From positions 60,721 through 121,995 of the forward strand of contig CAUDNR010000435.1 of assembly GCA_958430865.1 (NCBI GenBank): 61,275 nt of DNA, given 5' to 3'. This document shows positions 1-11,680 of the stretch, piece by piece. How positions within the stretch are numbered: the first letter of the stretch is position 1; each line of letters opens with the position of its first letter. Both the position numbers and the translations under genes were made by a program. This DNA comes from Entrophospora sp. SA101 (Eukaryota; Glomeromycota; Glomeromycetes; Entrophosporales; Entrophosporaceae). Under the pieces are notes generated by a model. That model saw only the letters and a list, made by a program, of their open reading frames with translations, was not told where the DNA came from and ran no database searches.

Positions 1-97
1 TGTATTTTCCGTATAATAAAGATTGTGTAGGTCGTGTAACGTGATAATTTCGAATGTCGATCAAAAACAAAATTCCATTATGCTAGGTGTCCTGCAC
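1..97. repeat. Terminal fragment of a GTGCAGGACACC-type MITE
   Basis: The stretch ending at 97 reads CTAGGTGTCCTGCAC. This matches the terminal inverted repeat of the element at 28919-29382. Upstream, the motif CGTGTAACGTGA resembles CGTGTAACGCGA inside that element. The window therefore seems to begin inside another copy of the family. Bases 98-225 show nothing else recognisable. Confidence 0.4.
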
Positions 98-225
98 CAT
101 ACAACCCAGGAATTAGTGTTCCATCACTGCTGAAAATCATTATATCGTGTAACCTTTTGTTGTACCCCATTAAATTAACTATCCCCTAGTTCGTATAGAA
201 TTATGGTCAGGACTTGAATAAAAAG

Positions 226-2087
226 ATGATAATTGATCAAATTGTGTTTACATTTATTAGTATTTGGTCATTAGGTTTTATTTTTATCTTAATAACTCAA
301 AAGGGGTTATTATTATCATTTAGTTATTATATTAAACAAGACAGCAATAACAATAATATTATTATTAACAACAATAACAATATTAATTATAATGAAGAAT
401 TTATATTTGATATAAGAAAACATCAAAGTACCAAAAGCTCTTATCCGATCAAATCATCAACTTCACCATTAGTTAAAATACCTGACAAATGTGAATTAAT
501 ACAACTTCAACTTGTTGCAAGACATGGTAAAAACAATTACAATAATTTATAATTAAAATTTTTTATATTAAGTATGTAATTATATTTATGTGTATATTAT
601 CTAAGGTACAAGAAATCCAACATTTGGTGATATTAAAAAATTTGATTCATTAGTTGAAAAACTTACCAATACACAACAAAATTGGGTAAAATATTATTAT
701 TATTATTGTTACCACCATCATCATCAAAAAAGAAAACTTAATTAATAATAAATCTAATTAACTTACTAGAGTCATCCATATCATTACTCACAGGCAGGTT
801 TATTAGTAGCAAAAGGTGAAGAAGAATTATATTTGTTGGGTAAAAGATCTCGTTCAAGATATAAAAAATTTTGGCAAAATATTACATATGATCCAAATAT
901 TATAAAATTTCAAAGTTCATCAGTTGCAAGGTTAGGAGGTTTTTTTTATTAAAGTAAAAACAAATAAATAATATAAATAATATTCATTGTACATGTAGAA
1001 CTGGACAATCTGGAATTGCTTATTCACTTGGATTATTTACAGGTTATGGAACATTGAGTTTATTAAAATTGCAACCAATTTATGTTTCTTTTTTACCTAG
1101 AGTAATTATTTAATATTGTTTGATATTATATTTCTAGCAATTTCTAGCATTTCTAATATTTCTAATTTGCATGTAAAGGAATTAGATACAGAATTGTCAA
1201 TGCACCGTTCATGTCCTAAATGGGTTTCAACACTTAATAAATCCAAAAATAAACATAAATTAGAACAAGAAAAAAATTATTTAAATTTCAACGTTACATC
1301 AATATCAAAGCATCTTTCAAGAAAATTAAATATTCAACCACCACTGGAACCAAAATATCTGGAACATATTTATCGTATTTGTGGATATGATATTTCTTTA
1401 TTTGATAGAAGTGGAAAAAATATTAATAATGGTGATGGTGATGGCAATGGTAGTAGATGGTGTAATCTACTGAGGAATGATGATGTATTGTCATTAGAAT
1501 ATTTTAATGATATTGGTTATTATTTTTTATATTCTTATGGCAATCAATTAAATACAAGATTGGCTTGTAGGTTTTTCACAGGCTTAGTAAATGAAGTTGA
1601 AAATCTTGCTTTTAATAAATCAAAAACTAAAGCTGTTTTACGATTTGCTCATGCTGAGACGATACTTTTTATAATTACCATGTTGGTAAGAAAGGAAATT
1701 ATAAATCTAAGTTGATTATTATTTGTCTAAATTAATTAATCAAAAAAAACTTTTTTTTAGGATTTATATAAAGATGGATTCTCTTTAAATTTTAACTTAA
1801 CATCAGATCAAGTTTCTTTGCGCAAATTTAAAACAAGCAAGATTGCACCTTTTGGATCTAATATATATTTTGAAATTTATCAGTGTGATTATAATAATGG
1901 TAGTAATGATAATAATAAGAATTACAAAAATATCATGAAATCAATTTACATTCAAGTGTTATTGAATGAAAAAATTATAACTTTACCAAACTGTAGAAGT
2001 GAATTTTGTGCTTGGAATGATTTTAAAAAATTATTGGGCAATAATATTGATTGTAATTTTAATGAATTATGTAAATTAGATAAATAA
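226..2087 (+). CDS. MINPP/phytase-type histidine phosphatase, membrane-anchored
   Basis: Six exons fit GT-AG splicing and keep one frame: 226-526, 606-685, 794-930, 999-1101, 1179-1685 and 1761-2087, giving about 484 aa, close to animal MINPP1. The spliced protein has the histidine-phosphatase signature RHGTRNP (residues 99-105, split by intron 1) and the HAET proton-donor motif (365-368) typical of the MINPP branch. The family dephosphorylates inositol polyphosphates including phytate through a phosphohistidine intermediate. Residues about 5-27 form a hydrophobic signal anchor, so entry into the secretory route is likely, followed by an Asn-rich stretch. The start is the ATG at 226; an earlier ATG at 203 closes after four codons. 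A low-complexity GDGDGNG insertion lies before residue 300. The intron 4 acceptor at 1178 is the only nearby one that keeps the frame. The transposon at 2244 lies just downstream. Family assignment is firm; the substrate is inferred. Confidence 0.85.
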
Positions 2088-2243
2088 CAATAGAAATTAT
2101 AGAAATTGATAAATTTGCAAAAATAATTTATTTATGATATATTACCTGTATATGTAAATTATAATGATCTCAATTTATTTTCTAATCATCAACCAACTGG
2201 TAAATATTATTATGTTGTGGTTGACAAATCAGATTTGTTATTA

Positions 2244-3409
2244 CAGTTCACTCTCTCTATAATGGCCTCCATTCTATAACGCACTGTGAATCAGAAACCA
2301 AATTTTTACTATATAAAAACCTTACTCTATAACGGTTTTCTTAATTAAATTTCCTATAGCGTATAACGGTCAGCCTCTGAAAATTCTCTCATATGTTTTA
2401 TATGTTGTCTATAACGGCCGACGATCATGATCTGAGGTAATCATTACCAAATTAAGAAATTCAGTATGTCTCAATTATTTAATATTAATAATTTGAACGC
2501 GCTTATTGTCACAATGCTCCCACTCATTCAATTTCTGAATCAACAAATTTAATTAATGTAAGAGTTTACTTCTTACCAAACACAACAACATTTTTACAAC
2601 CATGTGATGCCTGGATAATCAACAACTTCAAGGTGAACTACAAAAAATTTTTCTTGCAAAAAAATTAGTGATTATGAAGAAGAGAGAAATAAACGGTCAA
2701 GAATATGAAAAAATTTCAATTAAACATGCAATTAAATTTACAGCAAAAGTTTGGAAAAAAGTTACCAGTCAAACTATAGTTAACTGCTGGAAAAAACTGG
2801 TATTTTACCTGATTATGATATTAATTCCAACGAAATTGAAAATATGTCATCAATTTTAAATTCATTGAATGTAAGAGCTCAATTATTTGCAAAATTTGAT
2901 TGATGAACTTACATTTCCTAATCCTATATCTGTGTCTGAATACATTGAAATTGATGACTCTCATGTAAGTGATGAATAAATCTAAATGACATAATTACAA
3001 TAATTAATCCACCAGAAGAAAATGAAAGCCAGGAAGAAATAATTGAAGAACTTCCACCTGTTACAAATAAAGAAGCCTTGCCAGAAATAAAAACATTAGA
3101 AATTTACATTGACCAGCAATCAGAATTAAATGAGGATGTTTTTAAATTATTGAAAAGTCTTAAAAGAAAAATTAAAAAAATTGATTTTAACCCACAACAA
3201 TAATCCACACTAGATAACTTTTTTAATATTGAATAAATATGCAAATTATAAATAGTTTATTTTCATTTATTTCATTTATTTTTTAAATATTTTATCGTAT
3301 AAAAAATATATTGTATCGCATTATAATTTATCACATGACTATGATCAGCAAACTCTCTATAACGGCCTTTTTTTGCCAAATCAGGCAGGCCGTTATAGAG
3401 AGTGAACTG
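2244..3409 (+). mobile_element. Decayed Tigger/pogo-type DNA transposon
   Basis: The ends are inverted repeats beginning CAGTTCACTCTCTATAA (left, with one extra CT) and its complement on the right. They are flanked by TA at 2242-2243 and 3410-3411, the pogo/Tc1 target. Inside, + strand fragments read as Tigger transposase: NAPTHS, FLPNTTTFLQPCD (about 2550-2615, part of the DDE domain), then ISIKHAIKFTAKVWKKVTSQT and NCWKK (about 2710-2800), ending near 3203. Frames are broken by stops and shifts, so it is non-autonomous. CTATAACGG-like subterminal motifs recur near 2274, 2331, 2361 and 2409. The right end folds on itself because CTCTATAACGGCCT at about 3355 is the complement of the terminal repeat. 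Confidence 0.85.
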
Positions 3410-3492
3410 TAATATAATAAGTAGAATAAATACAAATTAATTAATTATCAATTAGCAATTGACAATCAGTACTTCATTGTAATTCATCTAAT

Positions 3493-3596
3493 TTATCCAA
3501 CAAATTCATACAATTCACTCAATTTATCACACTCATTAGTCCTATCAATTTCACTAATCTTTTCAATACCTTTTCCATTACCATCATCATTAGAAT
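3493..3596 (-). pseudogene. Relic third exon of the kinase gene at 3686-5779
   Basis: On the minus strand, TATTAG at 3602-3597 is followed by an open frame beginning D-S-N-D-D-G-N-G-K-G and ending at a TAA. The paralogous kinase gene at 49815-51474 has the equivalent exon (DSSNNSKGK) at the same place behind the same acceptor. Here the main reading frame stops at a TGA (3686-3688) upstream of the matching donor AAAG|GTAAAT near 3668, so the exon is not reached in frame. It is either a relic after a nonsense change or 3' UTR. Confidence 0.4.
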
Positions 3597-3685
3597 CTAA
3601 TATTAATAAAATACCTTGTTAGCAATAAAATTAATGATTGATAATTTCTATTATATTATAATTTACCTTTATCAGAACCAATCAC

Positions 3686-5779
3686 TCAAATTTTTTCAAA
3701 TGATGATGTGGAGTTTTCAAATATTCTGTTTATGATATTGCCTAATTTTTTTGATCTGGCAGTGGCTTCAATGTTTTTTTCAGATATTTTGATTGTTTGT
3801 TTTATTTGTTCTATATCATCTTTATTTAATGGAAAATTATTTTTAACAATATCCGTTAAACGTTTTGACTTAACAATAGATTCATCTAATATTATGATTG
3901 ATTGTTGTATTTGGTTTTTATCATATTCATTTAATGAATCATTAGCAATGACTTCACCTAACATACTGCTTAATTGTTGCATTAGTTTTTTAACATCATC
4001 TTCGTTTAATGAATGATTATGACTATTACTATCTTTTGGCATATATTTAGCAACGGCTTCATTTAATGAATTATTATGACTAGTGCTATCTTTAGCAACA
4101 GCTTCATTTAATGAATGATTATGACTATTACTATCTTTAGCAACAGCTTCATTTAATGAGTGATTAGGGCTATTACTATCTTCAGCAATAATAGCTTCAT
4201 TTAATGAATGATTATGACTATTACTATCCTTTAGCATAAATGAGTTAAAGTACTCAAATGACATAGGTTCTAATATTCTGCTTATATGATGTGCTAATGG
4301 ATGTGGTTTTTGTATTTGTAAACTATTATCTTTTGAATTACTTGTAAGCATTATAGTTTCAGTTTCTATTTTATTTAAATTATTTAAATGCTCCTTAAAA
4401 AAATAATAAAGTTCTCCAATAGTTGGTCTCTTGGCTGGATCCACATCCCAACACCTTTTCATCATTTGTGCACAATCATCAGGTATTCCTGGTAATATTG
4501 GTGGTCGTAAACCTTTACATATCTCAATCATTAAATGGTGATTATGAGCTATATTGTTAAATGGTGGATAACCTGCAAATATTTCCCATATTAACATTCC
4601 AATGCTATAAACATCTGATTGTTTTGCATATTTTCTCTCTTTAAAAACTTCTGGTGCAATATATGACACGATCCCATAAATTTTGTTTGATGATTCATCA
4701 TCAACTGGTCCACATAAACCTAAATCTGTAATATAACAACTATTACCGGCTTGTACCAATATATTACCACTATGTAAATCACAATGAATTAAATTTTTTT
4801 TATGTATTTCATACAATGATTGACATAAACTCCTAATTAATAACATTCTATCTTTTAATGTTAATTTTAAATTATTTTTCCATAAAAAATCTCTTAAATT
4901 TCCTAATGGTACATAAGTTAAAACCATTGCATAATTTCCTTCTGGGAATCTAGTTATACCATAACAAGGAATAACCAATTTTGATTTAATTATACAATAA
5001 ACCAAAGCCTAAATTATTTATTTATATAAATATGGAATTAAATATTATTTTTTGAAAAATGATTTATTTCACTTTATATAATAATTATTACTGACCTCAT
5101 CAAAAAATTTTTTTCCAATATCATTTGAATTTAATGATTTTAATACTACATCTTGACGTCCATAATAAGAGAGTTCTTTTTTATTTTCGTCATAATCAAA
5201 GATGCGTCCTTTTCTCCATGATGCAGTATAAATTTTACCAAATCCTCCTCTAGTTAAATATTTCACCCCTTCAAATTGATCAAAAGGTATCCATTCCATA
5301 ATATTTGTTGGAAGAGATGAACGCTTTTGACATTCTTGAATAAAGTTATCAATAATTTTATTTCCAGATGTCCAAGTTTCAGAAAGCGACTGTAAATGTA
5401 AACAAATACATTTTTCACAAAATTTATCAGAATATCTTGTCATCTTACAATACTTGCATCCTGTTGGATTCCCAATTTTACGGCTTGCATTGACTAATTC
5501 ATATTCGTAAATATATCTTTCTCTACAATATTTTTTTTCATTTTCTGAAAGTTCTTTATTTTCTTTTACTAATAATAAATATATATTCTTTTGAGATTCT
5601 CTGTCGTTTTCATTTAAACCTCTTTCATTATTAAAAGTATTTTGTAAAGATTTTTTTGCTAATGACAAATATTTATTCATTTGATGCTCATCCTTAATAT
5701 TCAACATTTTGTTATATGTTAATTTTACAAATTCTTTTCTTTCCGGCGATAATAATGACAATAACTCTTGGTAAGACAT
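3686..5779 (-). CDS. TKL-like protein kinase with repetitive SLNE tail
   Basis: Two exons, 5779-5096 and 5008-3686, join in phase 0 to about 668 aa; the donor is GTCAGT. The N-terminal part has C-x2-C pairs (CKYC, CEKC) and a WTSGN..IDNFIQ motif, a style characteristic of expanded Rhizophagus kinases. The kinase domain runs from about 170 to 430: glycine loop GGFGKIY (178), VVLK lysine (214), HCDLHSGN catalytic loop (Asp 305), DLG (323-325), APE, and a C-lobe ending CWDVDPAKRPT. All catalytic residues are present, so activity is likely. After about residue 450 the tail is a low-complexity region with five DSNSHNHSLNEA-type repeats and then a charged, probably helical segment. Start: the ATG at 5779 is the first in frame. 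The gene is paralogous to 49815-51474, including upstream DNA. The substrate is unknown. Confidence 0.85.
4000..4231 (-). repeat. In-frame minisatellite in the kinase tail
   Basis: Five units of 45-57 bases each start CTTCRTTTAATGA on the + strand and encode DSNSHNHSLNEA variants on the minus strand. The unit lengths are multiples of three, so the frame is kept. The paralogous kinase at 49815-51474 has no such array. Confidence 0.75.
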
Positions 5780-7400
5780 TGGTTATTTTTTGAAACTTCA
5801 ATATAAAATTGGTATTAGTAATTTGATTTTTTTTATTTAAATAATTTTTATTGTAATTTCTGTGTAACTCGCGATTATTATTTTTGTATTATATGATAAA
5901 AATCAATGTGTAATTCTTTTGTGGATTTCGACATTTTGCGGTAACATTTTTTCCCAATTCGCAATTTTGGAAAATGTTTGTTCTACGGGAAATGTTCTGT
6001 TGTGAATGTTATATTTGTTTAATATTGTGACTGTGACTGAGATTGTGACTCAATTGATATTAAGTGCAGATACGTAACGAATCCGAATCTTCTAAACATT
6101 TTAATTTTGTTTCTCAACTTAGTAAACCGAATTGTTGGAGAAGGATGAGATCAAAATCAAAAGGCGAAACTTTGTGATGAGTCTTTTTTTTTTTTTTTTT
6201 GCTGCGCTGGCTTGAAATGATTTCCAAATTTTGTTAAAGTTGAAATTTGAACAGAAATATTTTCGTTTTCTAAAAATGATGAGTGGTTATTTTTATCATC
6301 GCGAATCCCATTTTTGCTATATATCTAATTTATCATGTTTCGTGAAACCGAAATTTTTTGTTCAAAACGTCAGGTTGAGCGAAGCAGATACTTGACTGGA
6401 ACGGAAGGAAATCGTGTTTCGCTTTAGATATTTTTTTGCGTAGTGTCTGCCGTTGTCTACCGCTAGGTTTCTGTCTTTCTCTGACGTTTTGAACTGTTCA
6501 AAATGACCAAAACTGATCTCCTTGTCTTGGAGCCTTTACCTCAGATCGTCAAAGACTTGTCGCACAACGTGTTGGTAGTACCAATGTTAACGTATTTTCT
6601 GGTCACGAGATCTGGATTCTAAGCATCTTTTTACTATTACGTTTTATTTTGTTGTCATTACTATTATTGTTATCATCGGTCAATTCAATGATCGATAAAT
6701 ATAACAACATGTACAAGTTTTTTTGATTGTTCGTGTTTAAAAAAATATATATATATTTGATTAGAACATTTGAGGAATAGTGGATGATCTGAATTCATTT
6801 TTTATTTCCTTTCGGAGATTTTTGATTTTGACCATTTGAAAGATGGTGGATGATCTGGATAAGAAAAAATTCATTTGGAATAATTAATCTTTTCAAATGA
6901 TTTTTAATCAAGAAAAAAAAGTTTATTGACTTTTTAATAAAAAAATCTAATTGATACAGTTGACTTTAATCTGGGGTAAATAAACAAACACGAGAACATA
7001 AGGTTTTTAATTAAGAAAAAAAAAGAATTTTTTTTTAATAATTGAAATTTGTAAATAACTTTTGATGTTCTTCTTTGCAAAGGATTTTTTTTTTTTATCA
7101 AAAATAACAAAAAAGCAGTTGATGATAATCTGGATAATGTTGAATGTCCAAAACCAATCTAATCTGCACTGCTAATGAATCAGCAACAGATGATGCAGCA
7201 ACAATGGAAATTTTATTAGAACATGCAAAAAAACCATTGTTTAAATGCCAAGCTTGAGCCTCTTTTAAAATTAACTTGCCAGCTTGAATGAGCCCAGGCT
7301 AATACTTGAACTTGACTATGACTAAATTGTTAAATTTAGAAATGATCATCCAATTAATTTTTAGTAAAATTTTATAGTTGGTTGGCACAGTTATACATGA
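5780..7400. other. Kinase upstream region with an old duplicate at 51.5-52.5 kb
   Basis: No gene is seen. From about 5940 to 7020 the sequence can be aligned by eye with 51540-52440, upstream of the paralogous kinase gene. Shared blocks include TTCTAAACATTTT, GATGAGTC followed by a poly-T run, CAAAATGACCAAAACT, TTGGAGCCTTTAC and CGGTCAATTCAA. It may hold promoter elements. Around 7150-7255 a short coding-like relic is visible, but it is broken. Confidence 0.5.
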
Positions 7401-7409
7401 ACTTGAAAT

Positions 7410-7611
7410 AGGTAGGGAGAGATTCAGTATGGTATAACCCTTGCAGAACGTATGGTATAGCCTATATTTTTCCATCCCAAGTCACACAAAATTTTATTCT
7501 AAATCCTTTTTTGGCGGGTGTGAAGGGAAGCATGTATTGGTATACAACACTTATACAATACCATACCATACATTCTGCAAGAGTTATGCCATACTGAATG
7601 TCCCTATACTT
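7410..7611. mobile_element. MITE-like foldback with 9-bp target duplication
   Basis: The ends are imperfect inverted repeats of about 40 bases containing TTCAGTATGGYATAAC and CTTGCAGAAYGTATGGTAT. The direct repeat ACTTGAAAT flanks the element at 7401-7409 and 7612-7620. A 9-bp duplication is typical of Mutator-like elements. No coding capacity is seen. Confidence 0.6.
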
Positions 7612-7740
7612 ACTTGAAATTAAAACCCCAAAGTCAAAATGTTTCAACCTGAGGCAACTACATAGTAAAAATCAGTTTTGACCCTATTTTGACCAGATCT
7701 GCAAATGGTCAAAATAGTTTCAACTTCATGTATAGGCTCT

Positions 7741-10700
7741 GTCTAAAGACCACCTAAATTTTGCATAAATTTTAAAAGTATAAAAGTCACTTTCTGTCCT
7801 ACCTTTTAAAAAAATAGCAGTATTAATTGATAGAATAGGACTTTAGTTTTAATGTAATAATGAGATTTTCTAAAAATTATTTGTTATAGAGTTTAGTACA
7901 TATTTTACTATGTTTGTGAGGAATTTAGCCACTAGACCATTACTAAAATATCTGGTATAAAAAAATTATCTTTATTGTTCATTTTTTATAATTTAGAAGG
8001 AAAAGGACATTCTCACTTGTGAACTAAAAAATTACATGCCAAAAATCGCATGCACATGTAGCATCTCTAGTTACATGGGACATGTAATTAAAGAGTGAGA
8101 TTTATTATATGATGGCATATAATAAAAATAAGAGGGATATGACTTTATCAATTATCAAATAGGATTTTAATATAACTGGCATTGGTTCCTGAAAAAAATA
8201 TAAATTTATCAAGTATGAATTAATAAGCTATGACTGTATATATTTTTGCATAGTTGATAAACTTAGGATGTCAGAGATTTTGGGTCAAATGTAAATTGAA
8301 AAACCAAACCAAACCAAACTGTTTGGAATTTTTAATTATAAAATTTTAAAATGATCAAAAAAAAGAATAATGAAAAATAAACAATATATGAGATATATAT
8401 ATAATAATAATATATGGGATGTCTGCCAGCAATATGGGGTCTGAGACTCCTGGCCAAAATTGAGATTTTTGCATAATGTATATCTATATCATAAGGATTA
8501 TAGTTGGTGAAAAATTTAGACAATCTAATAGTCTCAGACCCCCTTTTTGCTGTTGGACATCTCATATAACAACAAGAATAATAATAAATCATCTTTCTAA
8601 TACTATCCACCACTACCACTATTGCCATCATCACCACCTATTACCTTAAAGCTTATTTAACCCATAGATTTTGAGATAAATATATACTGCTGAAATAATT
8701 CTGTTGATGAAATATATGATGATCCAGCTTGCTTTATTGATACATTTAGTAGATGGCTTGTATAAACTAATTCTGGATGATGCTTGTAATTCTTTGTGTC
8801 TGACAAATCTTTTTCTAAATTGATAATTTCTTGTTGTTTAGCTTCTGCTAATTCAATAGCCTCTTCCTTCTGACATTTTTGTAAACAGTGATGAGCCGTA
8901 GGTCGATTTTCTGGATCATGATTCCAACATTTTTTCATCAACTCAGCATAGAATTCAGGGGTATCATTGGTGATTTGAGGTCTTTCTCCTTTTAGAATAT
9001 TTGATAAAAGACAATGATTATGTAGCCTATCATAGTATGGTTTCTTTCCTGTAGTGAGCTCCCACATTATCACACCAAAACTGTAAATGTCTGATTTTTT
9101 AGTATATGGTTTTCTTAATGCTACCTCAGGTGCTAGGTATAGAAAATTTTTATTTGGTTCATCATTTTCATTTATTATTTGTTGACATGATCCTAAATCT
9201 CCTATTGCACATACATCATGGCTGTATGAAAAAATGTTACCACTGCACAAGCCATGATGAATGTAATTCTTTTCATGAAATTGCAATAATCTAATTCAAA
9301 AAATAATAATTTATATATCTATATATATATATAACCAATTCTAATAATAAAATTCTAAAACTTACCCATTTGCAACTGAAACAAGCAAATTCATTCTATT
9401 TTGCCAAGTAATTTCTTTAAAATTTTTTGATAAATTATTATGTAAATCACCATTTTTAGCATACTTAAATACCAACAGATAATCATTCTCCTTAGGATCT
9501 TTAGTGATTCCATGCCAATGGTTAATATAATTTCTAGTTTTAACTTTATCAAATACTTTTAACTAAAAAAATTATTATAAAATATATATATTTAATAATA
9601 GATATTATGCAAGATTAATATTACTAATTTTACCTTTTTTAAAATATCTGGAATTTTATTATTAGAATTATATAATCTTTTTAATGCAACATCCTTTGTC
9701 TTTGGAAAAAATTTACTAGTCCATGTTGCTTTATGAACTTCTCCAAAATCACTTTTAGCCAAGTATTCAATATTATTAAATTCACTATATGGAATCCAAC
9801 ATATATTATGATTATAATCTGCATATTGTTTACATTCATAAAAAAGTCTAGCTATTTCTTTATTTCCACATTTATCAGTTAATCTTTTAATTTTTCTTTC
9901 TTTGCAACCATCACATAATAAATCATTTTTTATTTTTTCATCAATACTAATAAATACATCACCTAATTTCTGGACTGTATACACATCTGATTTATGATCT
10001 CTTTCTTTTTCTGAAAATTTTTTTAGTTTACTTATTGATTTATAAAAAAAATCAAAATAGTTTTTTCCTATGGATTTTTTACAACTGATACAATTTTCTA
10101 TTAATTTTAATGAATCAATTAATTCATGTAATAAAGTATAAGTGTAATTTTGATCACCATTTAGATGAGTATCATCATATTCATTTGGAATTATTATGTT
10201 GAATGATTCATTTAATGAGTTGTATAATATATTTATATCAGGATTCAAATATTTTTCTGAATTGATAATTTCTTGTCGTTTAGCTTCTGCTAATTCAATA
10301 ATTTTTTTTTCTTTTTCAGAAGCAGAAATGCTCAAAAATTTATTTAGATGAACTTCAATTTCTTTAGCTGTTGGTCTATTTTCAGAATTATTATCCCAAC
10401 ATTTTTTCATCAATTCAGCATAGAATTCAGGAGTATCATCAGTGATTTGAGGTCTCTCTCCTTTTAAAATATCTGATATAAGACAATGATTATGTGGTCT
10501 ATCATAGTATGGTTTCTTTCCTGTAGTGTGCTCCCACATTATCATGCCAAAACTGTAAATGTCTGATTCTTTTTTATATGGTTTTTTTGATAACCTTTCA
10601 GGTGCTAGGTATGAAATAACTCCAAAGATTTTATTTTGTTCATCTTTTTTAATATCTTGATTGTATGAAAAAATATTGCCACCATGCAAGTCATGATGAA

Positions 10701-11406
10701 TGTAATTGTTTTCATGAATATTCCATAATCTAATACATTTGACAACAAAAAAAAAAGATACATTATAACTATTTTATTAAATGATTCCAATAATAAAATT
10801 TAAAACTTACGCAGATGCAACAATATATAATGAAGCAATTTTATTCTCCCAAGTAAGTTTTTTGAAATTTTTTAAATTATTATGTAAATCACCATGTTTA
10901 GCAAATACCAACAAATAATCTCTTTCTTTAGGATCTTTAGTAATTCCATAACATTGGCTAATATAATTTCTAGCTCTAACTTCATTATGTGCTTTTAACT
11001 AAAAAAAATCATTACAAAGTATATTAAATAATAGATAATATACAAGGTTAATACATTTACTAATTTACCTCTTTTAAAATATCTGAAATTTTATATAATC
11101 TTTTTAATACAACATCCTTTGCTTCAAGAAAAAAATTGCTAGTCCATGTTGCTTTATGGACTTCTCCAAAACCACCTTTAGCCAAGTATTCAATATTATT
11201 AAATTCATTATATGGAATCCAATATATATTATCACTATATTGTGCATATTGTTTACATTCATAAAAAAATCTAGCTATTTCTTTATTTCCACATTTATCA
11301 GTTAATCTTTTGATTTTTCTTTCTTTGCAACCATCACATAATAAATTTTTTTTTATTTTTTCATCAATACTAATAAATACATCACCTAATTCCCCGATTG
11401 TATGCA
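7741..11406. repeat. Duplicated segment, copy 1 (copy 2 at 57610-61275)
   Basis: At offset 49869 the two segments read the same, and the encoded frames compared are identical. There are two mismatches near the left boundary (7752 and 7768, versus 57621 and 57637). Left of about 7741 only weak similarity remains. The copy at 57610 runs off the window end. It carries a MITE and most of the tandem-kinase gene. Confidence 0.9.
8411..8568. mobile_element. Small MITE-like inverted-repeat element
   Basis: The ends read TATATGRGATGTC, followed by CCAGCAA/AACAGCAA and then GGGGTCTGAGACT, in inverted orientation, giving about 36 bases of imperfect terminal repeat. The core has no coding capacity. It lies just 3' of the tandem-kinase gene and is present again at 58280-58437. 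A target duplication is not clear because the flanks are TA-rich. A second, smaller foldback (ATTACATG...CATGTAAT) sits at about 8005-8101. Confidence 0.5.
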
Positions 11407-11680
11407 CGTCTGACTTATGATCTTTTCCTTTTTCTAATTTATCTGAAAATTTTTTTAGTTTACTTATTGATTTATAAAAAAAATCAAAATAATTTTTTCC
11501 TATGGATTTTTTACAACTGGCACAGTTTTCTATTAATTTTAATGAATCAATTAACTCATTTAATAAAGTACTAGTGTAATTTTGATGACTGGTTAGATCA
11601 TTATATTCATTTGGAATTAATGACATTATCATGTTTAATGATTCATTTAACGAGATATATAATTTATTTATATCAAGCAT
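8657..11680 (-). CDS. Tandem double-kinase protein, both domains catalytically incomplete (copy A)
   Basis: Five exons join in frame: 11680-11069, 10998-10811, 10729-9634, 9562-9366 and 9290-8657, about 908 aa. The architecture is a helical/Cys region plus kinase, repeated twice. Each half begins with SLNES, ENC..CKKSIGKNYFDFFYKSI, a CDGCKERK Cys pair, and WIPY..FNNIEYLAK. Kinase 1: GGFGEV (169), VVLK Lys 193, HHDLHGGN (Asp 280), but about 14 residues that should hold DFG are missing between NIFSYNQDI and NKIFGV. Kinase 2: glycine loop degraded to SDFGEV (593), Lys 617, catalytic loop HHGLCSGN with Asp replaced by Gly 711, and DLG (729-731) kept. Both domains are therefore probably pseudokinases, or the two complement each other. 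The start is the ATG at 11680; the frame is open a little further upstream without an ATG, so an extra 5' exon is possible. A truncated copy is at 30234-32214 and a 5'-incomplete copy at 58526-61275. Confidence 0.8.

Noticed and set aside
214..225. Upstream extension of the MINPP-type protein from a TTG codon
   Set aside because: Fungal nuclear genes start at ATG; the first usable ATG is at 226.
8332..8637. 101-codon minus-strand frame 3' of the tandem kinase
   Set aside because: It spans the MITE-like inverted repeat and TA-rich DNA; no coding signature.
10605..10790. Alternative minus-strand frame overlapping kinase exon 3
   Set aside because: It crosses the exon 3 acceptor and is out of frame with the HHDLHGGN catalytic loop; a shadow of the kinase gene.
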